Source: Ancylobacter novellus DSM 506 (GTDB lineage: Bacteria; Pseudomonadota; Alphaproteobacteria; Rhizobiales; Xanthobacteraceae). Taken from it: DNA of 64,000 bases. The notes under the pieces are model-generated. The model saw only the letters and a program-made list of their open reading frames with translations. It had not been told where the DNA came from and did no database searches. Position 1 is the first letter of the stretch. Each line of letters starts with the position of its first letter. The stretch spans positions 310,001 through 374,000 of the forward strand of contig NC_014217.1 of assembly GCF_000092925.1 (NCBI RefSeq), written 5' to 3'. A program made the translations under genes and the position numbers. Below, one piece after another: positions 1 to 8,209 of this stretch.

Positions 1-1
1 C

Positions 2-262
2 GAGATCCGCTTCGGCGAGGGCTCGGACTGGCTGGAGATCCTCGGCTGCGGCATGGTGCACCCGAACGTGCTGAAGAATTGCGGCCTCGACCCGGACGAG
101 TATCAGGGCTTCGCCTGGGGCATGGGGATCGACCGCATCGCCATGCTGAAATACGGCATGCCGGACCTGCGCGCCTTCTTCGAGGCGGATGTCCGCTGGC
201 TCTCCCATTACGGCTTCCGCCCGCTCGACTTCCCGACGCTGGCCGGCGGCCTGTCGAACTGA
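2..262 (+). CDS. pheS: Phenylalanine--tRNA ligase alpha subunit, C-terminal part
   Basis: The window opens inside this gene; 86 C-terminal residues are visible. The stretch with [11 protein letters not shown], then [17 protein letters not shown] and a tail around residues [13 protein letters not shown], is the class II synthetase motif 3 region (G-x-G-x-x-R, with the ATP-binding Arg) of PheS. The enzyme forms an alpha2-beta2 cytosolic complex with PheT and charges tRNA-Phe. The stop codon is followed 19 bp later by pheT on the same strand, so the two are one operon. The 5' part, including any attenuator, lies outside the window. Confidence 0.95.
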   Translation, partial: EIRFGEGSDWLEILGCGMVHPNVLKNCGLDPDEYQGFAWGMGIDRIAMLKYGMPDLRAFFEADVRWLSHYGFRPLDFPTLAGGLSN

Positions 263-281
263 GCCCGGAGAGGACAGACAC

Positions 282-2687
282 ATGAAATTCACCCTCTCCT
301 GGCTGCGCGAGCACCTTTCCGGCGACTATTCGCTCGACGACGTGACCGGCACGCTCAACCGCATCGGCTTCGAGGTCGAGGGCGTCGAGGACAAGGCGGC
401 CAAGCTCAAGGGCTTCTCCATCGCCTATGTCGTCTCCGCCGTGCAGCACCCGAACGCCGACAAGCTGCGCGTCTGCATGGTCGACACCGGGCAGGGCGAG
501 CCGGTGCAGGTGGTGTGCGGCGCGCCGAACGCGCGCACCGGCATGAAGAGCGTGTTCTCGCCGCCCGGCACCTACATCCCCGGCAAGGACATCACGCTCG
601 GCATCGGCACCATACGCGGCGTCGAGAGCCGGGGAATGCTGTGCTCGGCGGCCGAGCTCGAGCTCTCCGAGGACCATGACGGCATCATCGACCTTCCGGC
701 CGACGCGCCGGTCGGGGCGACCTATGTCGACTGGGCGGGCCTTGGCGACCCGGTGGTGGAGATCGCCGTCACCCCGAACCGCGCCGACGGGCTCGGCATT
801 CACGGCATCGCCCGCGACCTCGCCGCCGCCGGTGTCGGCACGCTGATCGAAAAGCCGATCGAGGCCGTGAAGGGCGCCTATCCGTGCCCGGTCTCGGTGA
901 TCATCGCCGAGGGCGCGCCGTGCCCGGCCTTCGCGCTGCGCCTCGTCCGCGGGGTGAAGAACGGCCCGTCGCCCGACTGGCTGCAGGCGAAGCTGCGCGC
1001 CATCGGGCTGCGCCCGATCAACACGCTGGTCGACATCACCAATTTCCTGACCTTCGACCAGAACCGCCCGCTGCACGTCTTCGACGCCGCGAAGGTCCAC
1101 GGCAATCTTGTCGTGCGCCGCGCCAAGGAGGGCGAGAGCCTGCCGGCGCTCGATGGCAAGACCTATGCGCTTGACGAGAGCATGTGCGTCATCGCCGACG
1201 ACCGCGCCGTGGAATCGCTCGCCGGCGTGATGGGCGGCGAGGAATCGGGCTGCGACGAGACGACCGTCGACGTGCTGGTCGAATCCGCGCTGTGGGAGCC
1301 GATCAACATCGCCCAGACCGGCCGCAAGCTCGGGCTGAATTCCGACGCCCGCTTCCGTTTCGAGCGCGGCATCGACCCGGCCTTCACCCTGCCGGGGCTG
1401 GAGATGGCGACGAAGCTGATCCTCGACCTCTGCGGCGGCGAAGCGTCCGAGGTCGTGCTGGCCGGCGCCATCCCCGACACCACGCGGGTGATCGAGTTCC
1501 CGCTGAGCCTCACCGAGAAGCTGACGGGCTTGGTCGCCAGCGATTCCGAGCAGGTCGAGACGCTCGGCAAGCTCGGCTTCAAGGTCGAGGGCACTTCGGG
1601 CACCGCGCGCGTCACTCCGCCGTCCTGGCGCGGCGACATCGAGGGCAAGGCCGACCTCGTCGAGGAAGTCGTGCGCATCGCCGGCCTCGACCGCGTGCCG
1701 TCCATTCCCTTCCCGCGCGACGAGACCGCCCGCAAGCCTGTGCTGACCACGCTGCAGCTGCGCACCCGCAAGGCCAAGCGCGCGCTCGCCGCCCGCGGGC
1801 TGGTCGAGGCGGTCACCTGGTCCTTCGTGGCCAAGGAGCAGGCCGAGCTGTTTGGCGGCGGCGCGCCGGAGCTGGCGCTCGCCAACCCCATCGCCTCCGA
1901 TCTCTCCGACATGCGCCCCAGCCTGCTGCCGGGCTTGATTGGTTCGGCGCAGGCCAATGCCGACCGCGGCCATGGCGACAGCGCGCTGTTCGAGGTGGGG
2001 CAGGTGTTCAAGGGCGACCGGCCGCAGGACCAGTTCATCGCTGCCACCGGCATCCGCCGCGCCACCGCCAGGCCTATGGGCGCCGGCCGCCATTGGTCGG
2101 CCAAGGCCGGGGCGGTCGATGCCTTCGACGCCAAGGCGGATGCGCTGGCGGTGCTGGCGGCGGCGGGCGCGCCAGTGGCGAATTTGCAGATCTCGACCGA
2201 CGCCCCGGCGTGGTTCCATCCCGGCCGCTCCGGCACCTTCCGGCTCGGCCCGAACGTCATCGGCCATTTCGGCGAACTGCACCCTTCGGTGCTGGAGGCG
2301 CTCGACGCCGACGGCCCGCTGGTCGGCTTCGAAGTCCTGATCGACCGCATCCCCGAGCCGAAGGCCAAGGCGACGCGCGTCAAGCCGCTCTTGGAGCTCG
2401 CGGCCTTCCAGCCGGTCGAGCGCGACTTCGCCTTCGTGGTGCCGCGCTCGGTCGCGGCGGGCGACATGGTGAAGGCGGCGGCCGGCGTCGACCGCAAGCT
2501 GATCACCGCGGTGAACGTGTTCGACCTCTATGAGGGAGCGGGCATCGACGAGGACAAGAAGTCGGTGGCGCTCTCCGTCACGCTCCAGCCGCGCGAGAAG
2601 ACCCTGACCGACGCCGAGATCGAGGCGGTGGCGGGCAAGATCGTCGCGGAAGTGGCGAAGAAGACCGGCGCGATGCTGCGGGGGTAG
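282..2687 (+). CDS. pheT: Phenylalanine--tRNA ligase beta subunit
   Basis: 801 residues, the usual size for bacterial PheT. It begins [12 protein letters not shown], the standard PheT N-terminus, and an in-frame ATG 93 bases upstream lies inside pheS and is rejected. An AGGACAG ribosome binding site lies just upstream. Domain order is as expected: the tRNA-binding (EMAP/OB) domain at about residues 40-150 ([13 protein letters not shown]), the B3/B4 editing region at about 215-390 ([26 protein letters not shown]), the B5 domain, the class II-like core, and the C-terminal ferredoxin-fold anticodon-binding domain (ERDFAFVV, about 705-800). It completes the PheS2PheT2 enzyme. Confidence 0.97.
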   Translation: MKFTLSWLREHLSGDYSLDDVTGTLNRIGFEVEGVEDKAAKLKGFSIAYVVSAVQHPNADKLRVCMVDTGQGEPVQVVCGAPNARTGMKSVFSPPGTYIPGKDITLGIGTIRGVESRGMLCSAAELELSEDHDGIIDLPADAPVGATYVDWAGLGDPVVEIAVTPNRADGLGIHGIARDLAAAGVGTLIEKPIEAVKGAYPCPVSVIIAEGAPCPAFALRLVRGVKNGPSPDWLQAKLRAIGLRPINTLVDITNFLTFDQNRPLHVFDAAKVHGNLVVRRAKEGESLPALDGKTYALDESMCVIADDRAVESLAGVMGGEESGCDETTVDVLVESALWEPINIAQTGRKLGLNSDARFRFERGIDPAFTLPGLEMATKLILDLCGGEASEVVLAGAIPDTTRVIEFPLSLTEKLTGLVASDSEQVETLGKLGFKVEGTSGTARVTPPSWRGDIEGKADLVEEVVRIAGLDRVPSIPFPRDETARKPVLTTLQLRTRKAKRALAARGLVEAVTWSFVAKEQAELFGGGAPELALANPIASDLSDMRPSLLPGLIGSAQANADRGHGDSALFEVGQVFKGDRPQDQFIAATGIRRATARPMGAGRHWSAKAGAVDAFDAKADALAVLAAAGAPVANLQISTDAPAWFHPGRSGTFRLGPNVIGHFGELHPSVLEALDADGPLVGFEVLIDRIPEPKAKATRVKPLLELAAFQPVERDFAFVVPRSVAAGDMVKAAAGVDRKLITAVNVFDLYEGAGIDEDKKSVALSVTLQPREKTLTDAEIEAVAGKIVAEVAKKTGAMLRG

Positions 2688-2702
2688 CTACCGCCCAATG
2701 AA

Positions 2703-2794
2703 CGTCATCCCCGGGCTTGTCCCGGGGATCCACGTCTTGCTTCGGTCCAGAACGAGAAGTCGTGGATGGCCGGGCCAAGCCCGGCCATGACGGG
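2703..2794. repeat. Paired palindromic repeat (RIME-like), copy 1
   Basis: Two opposing palindromic arms, GTCATCCCCGGGCTTGTCC... and ...GGGCCAAGCCCGGCCATGAC, flank a short core with CCACG/CGTGG inside. The element lies between the convergent genes pheT and the amine oxidase and could fold into two strong hairpins. The same mosaic recurs at five other intergenic positions in the window. It resembles the Rhizobium-specific intergenic mosaic elements (RIME); the exact family was not checked. Confidence 0.75.
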
Positions 2795-2818
2795 TCGGTT
2801 ATTTCACCGAGTGATGTT

Positions 2819-4171
2819 CTACGCCGGCCCGTCGCCGACCAGCCGCAGCGCCCTGGCGGCGGCGGCTTCTCCCGAGCTCCAGGCGGCGGCGAGCGTGCCC
2901 CAGCCTCGCGTCGGCACATAGTCGCCGGCGAGGAAGATGCGGTTCTGCACCGTGTCCGCGAAGAGGCGGCGCTGCGCGCCCTGGCCGGGCGAGGCCGCCA
3001 CCAGCGCGCCGCGGAACAGCGGATCGGCGCCCCAGCGCGAGCAGACGACCTCGCTCACCGCGTCGGCGTCGAGCTCGAAGGCGGTGGCGAGATAGGTGCG
3101 CACGAGGTTCAGCGCCGCCGCCTCGCCCTTCTCGGCGATCTCGCGGGCCTGCGCGTCGCCGAAGGTCAGCACATGCACGTCGCCGCCATTGATCCGCCCG
3201 CGCAGCAGGGCCGGCGGGGCGGTGCCGGCGCGCGCCAGCACGGTCTCGTTCGGCTGCAGGCCGAGCGGATTGCGGGGCAGGCGGAAGACGACCTGCTCCA
3301 GAAAGCCGGCCGGCACGCCGCGGAAGGCGGCGGCGAGGCGCGGCGGCAGCACCGGGTTGAAGCGGAGCGCACCGGCGGCGATCACCGGCGCCGGCACCGC
3401 CACGATGATCGCCCGCGCCCGGATCGGCGCGCGCTGGCCGCGCAAAGTGAGGGTGTGGAAGCGGCCGGCATTGGTGATGACGCTCACCGCCGCACCGGTC
3501 TGGACGTTCAGCCGGCTGCCCAGCGTCTCGATCAGCGCACCGATGCCCTTCACGCTGGTCGCGTCGTCCGGCGGCGCCTCGCGCTGGACGAGGTCGAGCG
3601 TCGACAGGCTGGCGAGCGCGCGCCCGGCGCTGAGCGGGCCGATGAGCTGGGCAGAGGTGGCCGCCCATCCGTCGACAGGGCCGATCACCGTCGCGGCGGC
3701 GGGGTCCTTGTTGGTGTCCGCCACCGCCAGCATGTCGCGCCGCGCCTTGCCGAGCGCGACGGAGAAGGCGTCATAGGCGCTCTCATGCGCTTCGCGGCCG
3801 TCGAGGAAGAGCCGGCGGCCGGAGGGCAGGGGAGTGATCTCGCTCCCCATGGCCTGCGCCGCCGCGGCGAGCGTGCTGTCGGTGCGGGCGAAGCCGGAAG
3901 CGCCGAGGTCGATGTCCTGGCCGAAGGCGCTGACGGTCCGCGCGCGTCCGCCGAGCGCCGAGCCCGCCTCCAGCAGCACATAGTTGCGCCCCGCTTCGGC
4001 AATCTTGCGCGCCGCCGCGATGCCGGCCGCGCCGCCGCCGACGATGGCGACGTCGACATCCCCCGCATATTGCGCCTGCGCGAGCGCCGGCATCGGCAGC
4101 AGCGCGGCGGAGGTGGCGGCAAGGAAGCGGCGGCGGCTCAGCGCGCCGGGGCGGGACGGCGATCTATTCAT
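2819..4171 (-). CDS. Tat-exported flavin amine oxidase-like protein
   Basis: 450 residues. The N-terminus carries a twin-arginine signal (SRRRFLAATSAALLP, cleavage near ALAQA), so the protein is probably folded with FAD in the cytoplasm and exported to the periplasm. The mature part starts with a Rossmann dinucleotide motif (VAIVGGGAAGIAAARKI) followed by LLEAGSALGGRART, the flavin monoamine oxidase/protoporphyrinogen oxidase family signature. A C-terminal FAD motif (FLAGDYVPTRGWGTLAAA, about 410-435) closes the fold. Substrate cannot be read from sequence; primary or polyamine oxidation is possible. It is monocistronic, and the ArgO-type exporter downstream starts on the same strand but with its own promoter. 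Confidence 0.8.
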   Translation of the reverse strand: MNRSPSRPGALSRRRFLAATSAALLPMPALAQAQYAGDVDVAIVGGGAAGIAAARKIAEAGRNYVLLEAGSALGGRARTVSAFGQDIDLGASGFARTDSTLAAAAQAMGSEITPLPSGRRLFLDGREAHESAYDAFSVALGKARRDMLAVADTNKDPAAATVIGPVDGWAATSAQLIGPLSAGRALASLSTLDLVQREAPPDDATSVKGIGALIETLGSRLNVQTGAAVSVITNAGRFHTLTLRGQRAPIRARAIIVAVPAPVIAAGALRFNPVLPPRLAAAFRGVPAGFLEQVVFRLPRNPLGLQPNETVLARAGTAPPALLRGRINGGDVHVLTFGDAQAREIAEKGEAAALNLVRTYLATAFELDADAVSEVVCSRWGADPLFRGALVAASPGQGAQRRLFADTVQNRIFLAGDYVPTRGWGTLAAAWSSGEAAAARALRLVGDGPA

Positions 4172-4242
4172 GCGGCGACAGGTTCCGGAAGCATCGCCGC
4201 GAAGCTAGCACGGCGGGCGAGGCGGGCGAAGCCGTCCGTCCC

Positions 4243-4851
4243 TCACCTGTCCATGAGCAGGCCGAGGGCGATGCTCCACATTACGGCGGCGATCACGCCT
4301 TCCAGCACCCGCCAGGAGGAGGGGCGGGCGAAGAGCGGCCGCAGCCACGCCGCGCCATAGCCGAGGCCGAAGAAGAAGGCGAAGGAGCCGGTGATGGCAC
4401 CAAAAGCGAAGAACGCCTCGGCGCCGGGATGGCGGGTGGAGAGCGTGCCGAGCAGCACCATGGTGTCGAGATAGACATGCGGGTTGAGCCAGGTGAGCGC
4501 GAGCGTCGCGGCGAGCGTCGGCCCGAGCGCCGCGGCGCCACCGGCGCCGACCACCAGCGCCTCCTGCGAGCGCAGCGCCGAGCGCAGGCTGCGTGCGCCG
4601 TACCAGACGAGGAAGGCCGCGCCGGCATAGCGCAGCGCCGCATCGAGCCAGGGCGCCATGGCCAGCATCTGCTGCAGGCCGGCGACGCCGGCGGCGATCA
4701 GCACCGCGTCGGACAGCGCGCAGGCGAGGCAGACGGCGAAGACGTGCTCGCCGCGCAATCCGCGCTGAAGCACGAAGGCGTTCTGCGCGCCGATGGCGAC
4801 GATGAGGCTGAGGCCCGAGGCGAGGCCGGCGATATAGGCGGAAAGGGGCAT
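4243..4851 (-). CDS. argO: LysE/ArgO family basic amino acid exporter
   Basis: 202 residues from the chosen ATG (a longer ATG at 4914 adds 21 non-conserved residues). The family hallmark IGAQNAFVLQRGL lies near the start of the first membrane helix, and about six hydrophobic segments follow. LysE/ArgO proteins export arginine, lysine or the toxic analogue canavanine across the inner membrane. It is divergent from an ArgP-type LysR regulator at 4941, the classical argO-argP arrangement in which ArgP activates argO when arginine is high. Two palindromes lie in the shared promoter region. Arg versus Lys specificity is not decided. Confidence 0.85.
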   Translation of the reverse strand: MPLSAYIAGLASGLSLIVAIGAQNAFVLQRGLRGEHVFAVCLACALSDAVLIAAGVAGLQQMLAMAPWLDAALRYAGAAFLVWYGARSLRSALRSQEALVVGAGGAAALGPTLAATLALTWLNPHVYLDTMVLLGTLSTRHPGAEAFFAFGAITGSFAFFFGLGYGAAWLRPLFARPSSWRVLEGVIAAVMWSIALGLLMDR

Positions 4852-4875
4852 GCGGAAGCTCCGAGGAGCCTGCCG

Positions 4876-4904
4876 ACTATCCTCATCCGACCAATTAGGA
4901 TAGT
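4876..4904. promoter_or_regulatory. 8-bp inverted repeat in the argO-argP intergenic region
   Basis: ACTATCCT (4876-4883) and AGGATAGT (4897-4904) are perfect inverted arms separated by 13 bases. They sit between the divergent exporter and LysR genes, upstream of the preferred argO start. A role as ArgP-binding or argO-regulatory element is inferred from position. Confidence 0.5.
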
Positions 4905-4909
4905 TAATG

Positions 4910-4922
4910 TTCATAAAGTGAA
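4910..4922. promoter_or_regulatory. Candidate LysR box (T-N11-A) before argP
   Basis: TTCATAAAGTGAA is a perfect 4-bp dyad with the T-N11-A geometry typical of LysR-type regulators. It ends 18 bases before the argP start codon, which fits autorepression and divergent activation of argO. It overlaps the rejected long start of argO. Confidence 0.5.
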
Positions 4923-4940
4923 TTAAGCACAGCTAATCAG

Positions 4941-5837
4941 ATGCTCGATTATTCCGCGCTCCGCGCCGTGGCGGCGGTGGTGCAGGCCGGCAGCTTCGAG
5001 AAGGCGGCCCGCACGCTCAACGTCACGCCGTCGGCCGTCTCGCAGCGGGTGAAGCAGCTCGAGGAGCGGCTGGGCACCGTATTGATCGCCCGCGGCACGC
5101 CCTGCACCGCGACCGAGATCGGCGCGAAGCTGTGCCGGCACATGGAGCATGTCGGCATGCTGGAGGGCGAATTGCTCGCCGGCCTGCCGGCGCTGGCCGA
5201 TGCCTCGCCGCGCCAGCGCGTCACCGTGCATATCGCGGTGAACGCCGACAGCCTCGGCACCTGGTTCGTGGAGGCCATCGCCGCCTTCGCCCGCCGCTCG
5301 GACTATCTCGTCGGCCTCGTCGTTGACGACCAGGACCACACCGCCGAATGGCTCAAAGCCGGGCGGGTGGTGGCCGCGGTCACCAGCCTGGAGAAGCCGA
5401 TCCAGGGCTGCCGGCGGCTCTCGCTCGGCGCGCTGCGCTACCACGCGACGGCGAGCCCGGACTACAGGGCGCGGCATTTCCCCGACGGCGTGACCCCGGC
5501 TGCCATCGCGAATGCGCCGGCGCTGACCTTCGACCAGAAGGACCAGCTGCAGAGCCGGTGGATCCGGCAGGCGCTGGGGGCGGATATCGCCCATCCCACC
5601 CATTGGCTGCCCTCGCCGCAGAGCTTCATCGAGGCGACCCTTGCCGGCATGGGCTGGGGCATGAACCCGTTCCGCTCGGTGCGAGATCATCTCGCCGCCG
5701 GGCGGCTCGTCGAGCTGATCCCGGACACGCCGGTCGACACGCCGCTGTTCTGGCAGGTGAACCGGCTGGTGGCCGAGCGGCTGGCCGATCTGACACGCGA
5801 AGTGACGGCCGTGGCCCGGCGCGAACTCGCCGGCTAA
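4941..5837 (+). CDS. argP: LysR-type regulator ArgP (IciA family)
   Basis: 298 residues. The N-terminal winged helix-turn-helix (about 1-60) reads LDYSALRAVAAVVQAGSF and VTPSAVSQRVKQLEERLG, the very conserved ArgP/IciA version of the LysR domain. The remainder is the periplasmic-binding-like effector domain (about 90-295), expected to bind arginine or lysine. It is divergent from the ArgO-type exporter, its usual regulatory target. The assignment to ArgP rests on N-terminal sequence plus context. Confidence 0.88.
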   Translation: MLDYSALRAVAAVVQAGSFEKAARTLNVTPSAVSQRVKQLEERLGTVLIARGTPCTATEIGAKLCRHMEHVGMLEGELLAGLPALADASPRQRVTVHIAVNADSLGTWFVEAIAAFARRSDYLVGLVVDDQDHTAEWLKAGRVVAAVTSLEKPIQGCRRLSLGALRYHATASPDYRARHFPDGVTPAAIANAPALTFDQKDQLQSRWIRQALGADIAHPTHWLPSPQSFIEATLAGMGWGMNPFRSVRDHLAAGRLVELIPDTPVDTPLFWQVNRLVAERLADLTREVTAVARRELAG

Positions 5838-5848
5838 GGGCTTGACGC

Positions 5849-5919
5849 GAATCATGATTTGTTCGCGACGGAACGAATCGGGACTCGATGGCCGATTCGG
5901 AAATTGCAAGCGCTGATTC
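5849..5919. promoter_or_regulatory. Cluster of five GANTC (CcrM-type) sites
   Basis: GANTC sites occur at 5849, 5875, 5882, 5894 and 5915, five in 71 bases, in the gap between argP and the CysZ/EI24-like gene. In alphaproteobacteria the methyltransferase CcrM methylates GANTC, and the regulator GcrA reads the methylation state at cell-cycle promoters. The density is far above the roughly one per 300 bases expected from base composition. Which gene it controls, if any, is inferred from position. Confidence 0.55.
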
Positions 5920-6017
5920 GCGGATGGCGCCGGCGCGTGTCCCTCGGCTGCGGCGAACGCCTCGCTTGAGCGCGGGCCGTCGGCACCTTAACTACAGGAT
6001 CGCCATTGGGGATCATC

Positions 6018-6680
6018 ATGCTGCGGGATGCGTTTGCCGCCTTCGCCGAGACCTTCTCGCCGGACTATCGCCGGGTGCTGCTGCGCTCGGTCGGCTTCGC
6101 CGTCGGCCTGCTCGTCGCGCTCGGCATCGGCGCGCATTACGCGCTGACCTATTTCGTCGCGCTGGACCTGCGCTGGGCCGAGATCACGCTCGACATCGTC
6201 GCCGCCTTCGGCATCTTCATCGCCGCCATCTTCCTGGTGCCACCGGTGACCTCGCTGATCGCCGGCCTGTTCCTCGACGACGTCGCCGCGCAGGTCGAGC
6301 GGGGCTTCCCCGGCGAGCCCGAGGGCCAGCCGCTGCCGATCGGCCGCTCGCTCTTCCTCACGGTGAAGTTCTTCGGCGTGATGCTGGCGGTGAACCTCGT
6401 GGCGCTGCTGCTGCTGCTCGTGCCGGGGGTGAACCTCGTCGTGTTCTACGTCGCCAACGGCTATCTGCTCGGACGGGAATATTTCCAACTCGCCGCCATG
6501 CGCTACCGCGACGAGGACGAGGTCGCGCTGCTGCGCCGCCACCATGCGGGGGCGATCTTCCTCGCCGGGCTGATCATCGCCGCGGTAGTGTCGGTGCCGA
6601 TCCTCAACCTCGTCACCCCGGTCTTCGCCACCATCTTCATGGTGCGGCTGCACAAGCGCCTGTCGCGTCGGGAATATTAG
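6018..6680 (+). CDS. EI24/CysZ-like integral membrane protein
   Basis: 220 residues from the ATG (a TTG 12 bases upstream is possible). There are about four long hydrophobic segments, near residues 24-45, 62-85, 118-145 and 178-205, with PGVNLVVFYVANGYLLGREYF before the last one. That pattern matches the EI24 domain family, which includes the sulfate transporter CysZ. A cytoplasmic-membrane location is clear; sulfate transport is only a family-level suggestion, because no cys genes are nearby. Its stop overlaps the stop of the convergent nth gene by a few bases. The GANTC cluster lies about 100 bases upstream. Confidence 0.75.
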   Translation: MLRDAFAAFAETFSPDYRRVLLRSVGFAVGLLVALGIGAHYALTYFVALDLRWAEITLDIVAAFGIFIAAIFLVPPVTSLIAGLFLDDVAAQVERGFPGEPEGQPLPIGRSLFLTVKFFGVMLAVNLVALLLLLVPGVNLVVFYVANGYLLGREYFQLAAMRYRDEDEVALLRRHHAGAIFLAGLIIAAVVSVPILNLVTPVFATIFMVRLHKRLSRREY

Positions 6681-7528
6681 GCCGGCGTCTTCTCCGGCCA
6701 GCGGCACAGGTCGGCGATCAGGCAGCGCGGGCATTCGGGCTTCAAGGCCTTGCAGATGTAGCGCCCGTGCAAGATCAGCCAGTGATGGGCGTGTAGCTTG
6801 AAGCGGTCGGGGATGACGCGCTCGAGCCCCAGCTCCACCTCCAGCGGCGTCTTGCCCGGCGCGAGGCCGGTGCGGTTGGCGACCCGGAACAGATGCGTGT
6901 CGACGGCGATGGTCGGCATGTGGAAGGCGATGTTGAGCACGACATTCGCGGTCTTGCGGCCGACGCCGGGCAGCGCCTCCAGCGCCGCGCGGTCGGGCGG
7001 CACCTTGCCGTCGTGCTCGGCAATGAGAAGGCGGGAAAGCTCGACCACGTTCTTCGCCTTGCCGCGATAGAGGCCGAGGGTGCGGATGTGGCGGGCGACG
7101 CCCTCCTCGCCGAGCGCCACCATCCTCGCAGGCGTCGGCGCTTCCTCGAACAGCGTCTTCGTCGCCTTGTTCACCCCGGCGTCGGTCGCCTGCGCCGAGA
7201 GCACCACGGCGACCAGCAGGGTGAAAGGATCATGGTAGTTCAGCTCGCCTTCCGGATGCGGGTTGGCTTCCTCGAAGCGGGAGAAGGCGGTCTCCACTTC
7301 CTTCTTCGTCCACGGCTTGAAGGCACCGCCTATCGCAGCGGCCGCCGCATTGGCGACGGCGCGGCGGCGTCCCGGCCGGGTGGCCGCCTGTTCCTCCAGC
7401 ACCGCCTTGGCTTTCGAGGCGATCTTCTTGGCGGCAGCCTTGCCACTGGCCGGCTTCGCAGCGGGCTTGCGTGTCCCCGCGCGCTCCCGCGCCGGGCCTG
7501 ATCCCGAATCCCTGTCCCCGTCAGCCAT
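6677..7528 (-). CDS. nth: Endonuclease III
   Basis: 283 residues from the chosen ATG (MADGDRDS). The first about 75 residues are a basic Ala/Lys-rich tail (GKAAAKKIASKAKAV), longer than in E. coli Nth (211 residues) and common in alphaproteobacteria. The core carries the helix-hairpin-helix LPGVGRKTANVVL with the catalytic Lys, the catalytic Asp in VDTHLFRVANR, and a 4Fe-4S loop with C-x6-C-x2-C-x5-C spacing (CKALKPECPRCLIADLC). It removes oxidised pyrimidines and nicks abasic sites in base excision repair. An upstream ATG at 7552 would overlap the divergent DUF2244 gene. Confidence 0.95.
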   Translation of the reverse strand: MADGDRDSGSGPARERAGTRKPAAKPASGKAAAKKIASKAKAVLEEQAATRPGRRRAVANAAAAAIGGAFKPWTKKEVETAFSRFEEANPHPEGELNYHDPFTLLVAVVLSAQATDAGVNKATKTLFEEAPTPARMVALGEEGVARHIRTLGLYRGKAKNVVELSRLLIAEHDGKVPPDRAALEALPGVGRKTANVVLNIAFHMPTIAVDTHLFRVANRTGLAPGKTPLEVELGLERVIPDRFKLHAHHWLILHGRYICKALKPECPRCLIADLCRWPEKTPA

Positions 7529-7536
7529 TTCCGACC

Positions 7537-7542
7537 TATAAT
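7537..7542 (+). promoter_or_regulatory. Exact TATAAT box nine bases before a start codon
   Basis: A consensus -10 hexamer ends 8 bases before the ATG of the DUF2244 gene at 7551. If used, transcription would start at or next to the start codon, giving a leaderless mRNA. No convincing -35 hexamer lies at the right spacing, so this is only a candidate. Confidence 0.3.
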
Positions 7543-7550
7543 ATCGGGTC

Positions 7551-8081
7551 ATGAACGCTGCCAGTACCAACCAAGCTTTGGGTCCGACCATCGACGACGA
7601 GCCGACGCTGTTCGCGGCGCGCTACCAGCCCTATCGCTCGCTCGGCCAGCATGGCTTCCTCGTCGTGATGATCATCGTCGCCGGCATCAGCTTCGTCTGC
7701 GGCACGGCCTTCCTCCTGATGGGCGCCTGGCCGGTGTTCGGCATGTTCGGGCTCGACGCGCTCGCCATCTACTGGGCGTTCCGGTTGAATTTCCGCCAGG
7801 CGCGGGCCTGCGAGGAGATCGTTGTCACGCCGAGCCTGATCCGGCTGCGCCACGTCGCGGCGGACGGCACGGTCTATGAGGAGGAGCTCAATCCGCTCTG
7901 GACGCGGCTCCACCGGGAACTGCACGAGGATTACGGCCTGCAGCGCCTGACGCTGGAGATGCGCGGCCGGCCCTATGTCATCGGCGGCTTCCTGCACACC
8001 GCGCAGCGCGAGGAACTGGCCGAGCAGCTCTCACGGGCGCTCGCCGAGGCCCGGCGCGGCGTGGTGCGCTCGACGTTTTAG
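7551..8081 (+). CDS. DUF2244 domain membrane protein
   Basis: 176 residues. After a polar N-terminus (DDEPTLFAARYQPYRSLG) come two hydrophobic segments at about 35-58 and 62-80, then a soluble C-terminal half (RACEEIVVTP..., ELNPLWTRLHRE) with a mixed beta pattern. This matches DUF2244, a widespread alphaproteobacterial inner-membrane family of unknown function often found near nth or cytochrome oxidase genes. Its start is only 22 bases from that of nth on the other strand. No visible Shine-Dalgarno precedes the ATG, in keeping with the close TATAAT box. Confidence 0.8.
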   Translation: MNAASTNQALGPTIDDEPTLFAARYQPYRSLGQHGFLVVMIIVAGISFVCGTAFLLMGAWPVFGMFGLDALAIYWAFRLNFRQARACEEIVVTPSLIRLRHVAADGTVYEEELNPLWTRLHRELHEDYGLQRLTLEMRGRPYVIGGFLHTAQREELAEQLSRALAEARRGVVRSTF

Positions 8082-8209
8082 CGAGCCCTTTCCGCTCGAA
8101 TGACTACATTCGAGCGACAAGAAAGTGCTCGGAAAAGAACCCATGTCGAAATCGGGTGGCCCCTGCTTGCGGGGCGTGCTCGGATAGGTCCAGCAAGAGG
8201 AGACTGCCT

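Noticed and set aside
1163..2506. 447-codon minus-strand frame inside pheT
   Set aside because: Shadow of the conserved pheT gene; Ser/Pro/Arg-rich without motifs.
4852..4914. Long start of the ArgO-type exporter at 4914
   Set aside because: The extra 21 residues are hydrophilic, not family-like, and would be encoded across the inverted repeats; the ATG at 4851 gives the normal N-terminal helix.
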